From positions 70,319,192 to 70,383,191 of the forward strand of contig CM065300.1 in NCBI GenBank assembly GCA_032871835.1: 64,000 nucleotides of DNA, read 5' to 3'. Positions within the stretch are counted from its first letter, which is position 1; the number at the start of each line of letters is the position of its first letter. Of the stretch, positions 59,462 to 64,000 are shown piece after piece. Below the pieces are notes generated by a model. That model was given only the letters and a program-made list of their open reading frames with translations, searched no databases and had not been told where the DNA came from. The DNA comes from Dipteronia dyeriana. Its lineage: Eukaryota; Streptophyta; Magnoliopsida; Sapindales; Sapindaceae. A program made the position numbers and the translations under genes.

Positions 59462-61479
59462 TAGACACAACCCAATCACAATAAAAAACTGATTCACTTA
59501 GGTCCGATATATTTAATTTTAGTTCATTCCACTAAAGAAGTAAAATTGAACTCTTAAATAAAGATAGAATAAGTTGATGTTACTCATTCATACCCTAGAC
59601 AACCTTATTGGAGAAAATGTATCATCGTAAAGAATATCAGTAATCGTCAAGAGCTCATAGACTGCCTATAGCTCTCCAAGTGACCATATTTACTCATATG
59701 ACCACATTTTGAACTTGGATATTTTGACTTGTCCAGAAGCCATGTTTCAATAGACACTATTGAAAACTTAACGTTAAGATTTAATATCCAATACCTCAAA
59801 ACATCCATATGATGATATTCTACTCTCATTCAATAAATGGAGCCACGATGTCCTATAAATGAAGTCCTCTATCAATCAACAAATGAATACCACCAAACTA
59901 TCGAGGATAAACTATGCTATATAATCGTACTCATTGATAGCTCAAATGATAACACTTGCAACCATAAGACCATCATTTATCTCAGGATTGAGATAGACTC
60001 TCCATTGTCTTCAAATAAAAACTTTTATCCATTGACGGTTCTAGATAAAGTATTTCATTTTGATCCTATTCAATGCACCCAGTGCACTAGATTCTTTTGC
60101 CCAAAGACACCACACTTTGATGATTTTAGACTCATCATAACGCATTTGATCTCACTCAAATGCTAGCAAAAAAATCTACAACTTTGACAAGATAAAGGCA
60201 TCCAACCTTTTATCTTAAGTTGTGAATGTTATTCAAGACTAACTAAAGAATTGTGTCTACCTCATACATATCTAGATGTATGAACAATTCTTCTTTTCTC
60301 ATAGTCTTTTGACCTTATGATTATTTTCTTTTGACAATTATAATAATTAAACTATAAATTCTATAAAATTTGTTAAAATAGAAATCACTTTATTAATATG
60401 AAAAGATTGTCAAATACATTATTATACTCTTGCTATCGAGCTTAATCCTAATAGGATTATCATAGTCATAGAAATAACACGCTAAAGGTGCTAACATTAT
60501 CTTATCACCTCAAAATTGAGTGAATGATCATAAGGACACTGTTTTAAGTTAACATATAACTTCAGTGGAACTTATACAATGAGGAAGCAGGGATTCATTC
60601 TCTTTTTTTCCACATCGGTCACATATAGCACTCGTGGTATGAAACACGTGTTACAGTGAGTTTAATTCTAAATAAGAATGCATATATCTTTATATTATTC
60701 ACTGTACAGATCTTAGTCTAGTCACAACTCTCTTGACTAACTTGAGTTCTTAAAAGCTTGCCTTTCTCTTGCGCCATATTAAGATCTCACATCTGGCTTG
60801 AATCAGGTATCAATGATAGTGAGGTCTATCATTATCGGTTCTAAAATATATTAGTATATTTATTGTGAATCTCATCCTGACATAGTCAAGGCGAAATATT
60901 CATATATATTAGCTCCACGAGAATATATCCTACATATTCTCTAATATATACGTGTCTCATCTTAGCTTGATATCTCATCAACTGAGGTGACCGTACGGGT
61001 AAGAATGCTGGTCTCAACCTAACGATATATTTCTATTATATTATGTGTGCAATTATGCTAGCATTAACAATAACTTTCCTTACTATGAAAGTTATATCAT
61101 AAGCCTCTCAATCTAGGATTATATTGGTATACATTCACCAATCTTGTGGCATAATTTCTATTGGGCCTTGTACATATCACAATGTACACTAATTAGTTAT
61201 TCGTACTTTCAAGGTATGTCATAATCATCTTGATAACATCTCAATGCTATAATCAAGGATTATATTGGTGTCCACTCACCAATCTTATAACGTAACTAAT
61301 GATAGACTTTGTATATATAAAGATGTACATGAGACTCTGTATGGTACTAACATGAAGAACTTGTAATTAATAACTTGATCTTATGGAGTTTCAAGGTACA
61401 CATTGAGGCTAAGAGTTTGTAATTTCACAATAGGAGTATCTATGAACTTATATTTGCTCATTCCGAATCTACTCTCATT
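59462..61479. other. Heavily decayed copia 3' sequence
   Basis: No open frame or domain that I can support. From orientation and position it should be RNase H plus untranslated region of the old copia element, or part of the LTR-like segment. It is evenly AT-rich with no tandem repeats. Confidence 0.35.
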
Positions 61480-61870
61480 TCTAATATATAAGCCACTTTG
61501 CTCATATAAAATCTATATAGATAATATAAAAATTATCCATAACCTATTTAGTGTACTTACTTTGGTTATCTTTAGTCATCATTTGTCTGTAAGACATTAT
61601 AGTTTGATGAAATAAAAGATATCACTTTCTAAAGGATTGTGTCAAACCATACATTATATAAGCACACTTATGTGCTTTTGGTCTTTTGAAACAAAAATTT
61701 ACAGGCTATTCTATATAAATCACTTCCTCTAGTTCTTTATCGAGAAGTACAATTATTACATCCATCTGATGTAATTTCAGGTTCAAATATGTGACTAATG
61801 CTAGAATAAGGCATATAGAAGAAAACTTTACTTCCAGAGAATAAGTTTCTTCATTTACGACTAATCACGT
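61480..61870 (-). pseudogene. Trace of copia reverse transcriptase
   Basis: Minus-strand fragments LNLKLHQMDV and LDKELEEVIYI (about 61800-61710) match the copia RT block xLxLxQMDVKTAFLxGxLxExIYM. MYGLTQSFRK and FHQTIMS (about 61660-61590) match IYGLKQSxRxW and KFHQTI. Stops are frequent. The YVDD box is not recoverable with confidence. Confidence 0.6.
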
Positions 61871-62254
61871 CTTATACCTCTCATAAGTACTTTATGTCTT
61901 ACGTATGATATATGTGGAACTCATACGTTCATAATGGTCTAATGACTGGACGGTAAGTGAACCCAGTCTCAGACATGATCACTTTTCTAAACTTCACCTC
62001 CCCTCTTCATTGCTTTCATCACTTAGTAGATAGTAGTGATAGCTCACTTCTAAAATCTTTGGCTCATCACTATCAAACGAAGTAATCATCCAAACTTCCC
62101 TTTCAATCTCCGAAAGATGACATGGGATAATTTTGTGATTGTTTTCATGAGTTGGTAAATTATTACAATGGTTGATTTAACAACAGTTTCACTCTCACTA
62201 GGGATGAAAGATCCATGCAGATTTCTACTCCCACTAGGGTGTAGACTTTCACTT

Positions 62255-63200
62255 CCACTCCCACTAGGGACGGATGATCAAGTTAAACTATAATTTTCCG
62301 CCACTCGAGTATTAACACAGATCATCTAATTCTATCTATATTAAATTCACTTCTATTAAGAAATTCATTCTCTAATAATGACATCTTGAGATTCAAATTC
62401 AGTCACACTTCTATCTAATTATACACCATCGTTTATTTAATCATTTGGAATGCACAAAGTATCACATAAAGATACAACTTCTCTTTTTGCATCCAATTTC
62501 TCATTTCTATGAGATGAATTATAAACATAATCTGCATACCTCCAGGGGTTGTAGATTTGTCAGACCAGGCTATCTACATGTCCAGAATTTATATGGTATG
62601 GAAGTGTTTAATCTAATGGAACATGATTAAGTAAGTAGGCAACAATTAACATATTTTTTAGTAAGATACTAAATAATTCACTTGCACCATCACAGACTTA
62701 TCCATTTCCAACAGTATTTAATTCCTTCTTTCCGTTACATTATGTTGTTGCAGAGTCCTAAGAATAAATAAATATCCTTTTATATATTTCTTAATAATCA
62801 ATTCCTTGAACCTTCAGAAAGATATTTACGTACTCGATTTATTCATTAAAACTCAAAAAAAAATTATCATCTAATATGATCCTCAACCAAACAATCTGAA
62901 TGCAATCTAATGCTTTCGATTTATGAGAGATTAAATAGATATGACCGAGACGTCTTAAAATATTAATGAATGTAACTAGATATGAAATTTCAATCTAGTC
63001 TTTACACTCATTCAATCACAAATGTAATAATGAATTAGTTGCAGTGGAATTCCTAATCTAGTTACTTATTAAATGGTTTTCTAGTTGTTTTTCTTGCTAG
63101 ATAATTTATATGACCTTTAAGATGAATGAGTCCAAGTAGTCCTCTTTGACTGATATACTCATTCTATCTAGTCCAACATAACTTAATCTAGCATGATAAA
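62255..63200 (-). pseudogene. Trace of copia integrase
   Basis: Minus-strand fragments: LQQHNVTERRN (about 62750-62718), matching the Glu-containing TPQQNGVAERRN of copia integrase. NEKLDAKREVVSLCD (about 62530-62480) is in the position of the NxKLDxxxxxCxFxGY segment. Weak pre-integrase similarity (TTRKPFNK) lies near 63080. A downstream low-complexity part contains three to four copies of 'ctcccactaggg' (62188-62272). Very decayed. Confidence 0.6.
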
Positions 63201-64000
63201 ATATCGGCACCATTAGCATTGTAATGATTGAAAAAACAAACAAAATTATAACCGTCTCTACTGACGTATAATACTATAAAACCATTAAAATATTATTAAG
63301 TACCGTATGAATATAATTTGCTAAAATAATATTCATATAACCAACATGATCATTAATGATAACCCGAATCAATGAGAATAACTACAGACACTAAAAAACA
63401 GTTATATCTCAAGTGTATATTAGAACATCATGGAGTATAAATTTAGGCTACCATGCAAACCTAGTTTGTAGGCACATAACTCCAAAATTGTTCTAACACA
63501 TATACATATTGTCTTTAATAATCTAACTTTTCTCAACGTATGCTTTACAGTTTCTTATTGGATAGTATATCTTTACTTATCTACTGTCCATAATGGACGA
63601 GATTTAAAAAGAAAATACCTAGCCAGAAACTTAAGCATAACTTAACAAATTTTTGAGTTTGGATTTTACTCTTTTCGACTCAATGCATTTATGAGTGAAA
63701 ATGACAGCTTGACACAATTGAAACAAGCTATTTTAGTTTTCTCCTTCCTCAATTCGTTATCCCTCAACTTTTTGCATATTCCGATCTAAGATTAAGTGGT
63801 TATGACTAGATTCTCTTCTCCTTTTGGAAATATCTTTTTCCACTAATATGCTCAAAACTAATAGTTTTGTACAAGTTGGAAATTTTCATATCAAATTGGC
63901 TAGAAGTCTAAGCCGCCTCTAAGCGCTCATCTTCTACTACTGAAATGACGCTACCACTACGTATCAGATTAATTTTATATATTCCAACTATTAGAAGAGA
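63201..64000. other. Window end, AT-rich decayed element sequence
   Basis: No readable domain. Presumably the gag/protease or upstream part of the old copia element, but this cannot be shown here. Confidence 0.3.

Larger units (their letters stand above)
55258..64000 (-). mobile_element. Old Ty1/copia element, 3' part, with nested insertions
   Basis: Minus strand: integrase traces at about 63190-62300, RT traces at about 61810-61480, then strongly decayed sequence, two nested insertions (56321-57799 plus right part; 57800-59458), and an LTR at 55819-55258 preceded by a polypurine tract (minus strand GTGCGAGTGGGAGA, 55820-55833). The 5' part lies beyond the window. Stops are so frequent that no open frame remains. 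Confidence 0.65.

Noticed and set aside
59647..60166. Short frames on both strands at 59.6-60.2 kb
   Set aside because: No start context or domain. The region is decayed element sequence.

Overview
This is a gene-poor, repeat-dense stretch of a plant nuclear genome, most likely a eudicot. The evidence is the protein types (a Ty3/gypsy chromovirus-like element, a Tat-like gypsy, three Ty1/copia lineages, a SIRE-like gag with CCHC knuckles), initiator-Met-tRNA primer sites, MITEs with plant-type TIRs and TSDs, GT-AG introns in gene fragments, and AT-rich spacers full of (TA)n. I see no intact single-copy gene, no rRNA or tRNA gene and no CRISPR. Nearly everything is transposable elements nested in one another, and almost every coding region carries stops or frameshifts.

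Layout. (1) 1-11768: a decayed minus-strand Tat-like gypsy element. Its integrase end is at 10503-11768. In its 3' part it carries an antisense (plus-strand) ORF with a short intron. That ORF is cut by a complete gypsy element (740-6286, perfect 5-bp TSD GCCGG) and by a copia LTR (6392 to about 7985). A 37-bp tandem repeat (9734-9963) lies in the Tat 3' untranslated region. (2) 11769-19952: the spliced tail of an unidentified gene on the minus strand, an 80-bp tandem repeat, a CAGTGTT-ended hAT-like element, and three copies of an undescribed repeat (called R1 here). One R1 copy is split by a Mutator-like element with a 9-bp TSD and a 20-bp minisatellite inside, and also holds a small fold-back MITE with a 9-bp TSD. 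(3) 19953-29670: GC-richer duplicated spacer, then a candidate 7.7-kb Mutator-like unit. This holds remnants of an intron-containing RNase H-family gene and a 1.6-kb minisatellite with a period of about 95 bp. (4) 29671-33686: a minus-strand copia element (LTR plus pol) truncated by the next element. (5) 33687-42016: a minus-strand SIRE-like copia with both LTRs (one truncated), gag and pol. (6) 42017-44768: mosaic LTR pieces and a Tourist-like MITE. (7) 44769-54029: a second SIRE-like element that has lost almost all of pol, leaving gag joined to the last codons of pol. Its LTR holds a 188-bp poly-G run, and its other LTR contains a 2.6-kb solo LTR with perfect TSD. (8) 54030-64000: spacer, then a very old minus-strand copia (LTR at about 55258-55819, RT and integrase traces at 61.5-63.2 kb) interrupted by an LTR-like segment and a 1.66-kb PIF/Harbinger-like element.

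The genes do not form a pathway. The window records successive insertions, and several can be ordered because one element splits another. The points most worth following are the intron-bearing antisense ORF, the two Mutator-like units with internal minisatellites (one with an RNase H gene fragment), the gag-only SIRE derivative with its clean pol deletion, and the unstable poly-G/poly-C tract near the end of SIRE-type LTRs.
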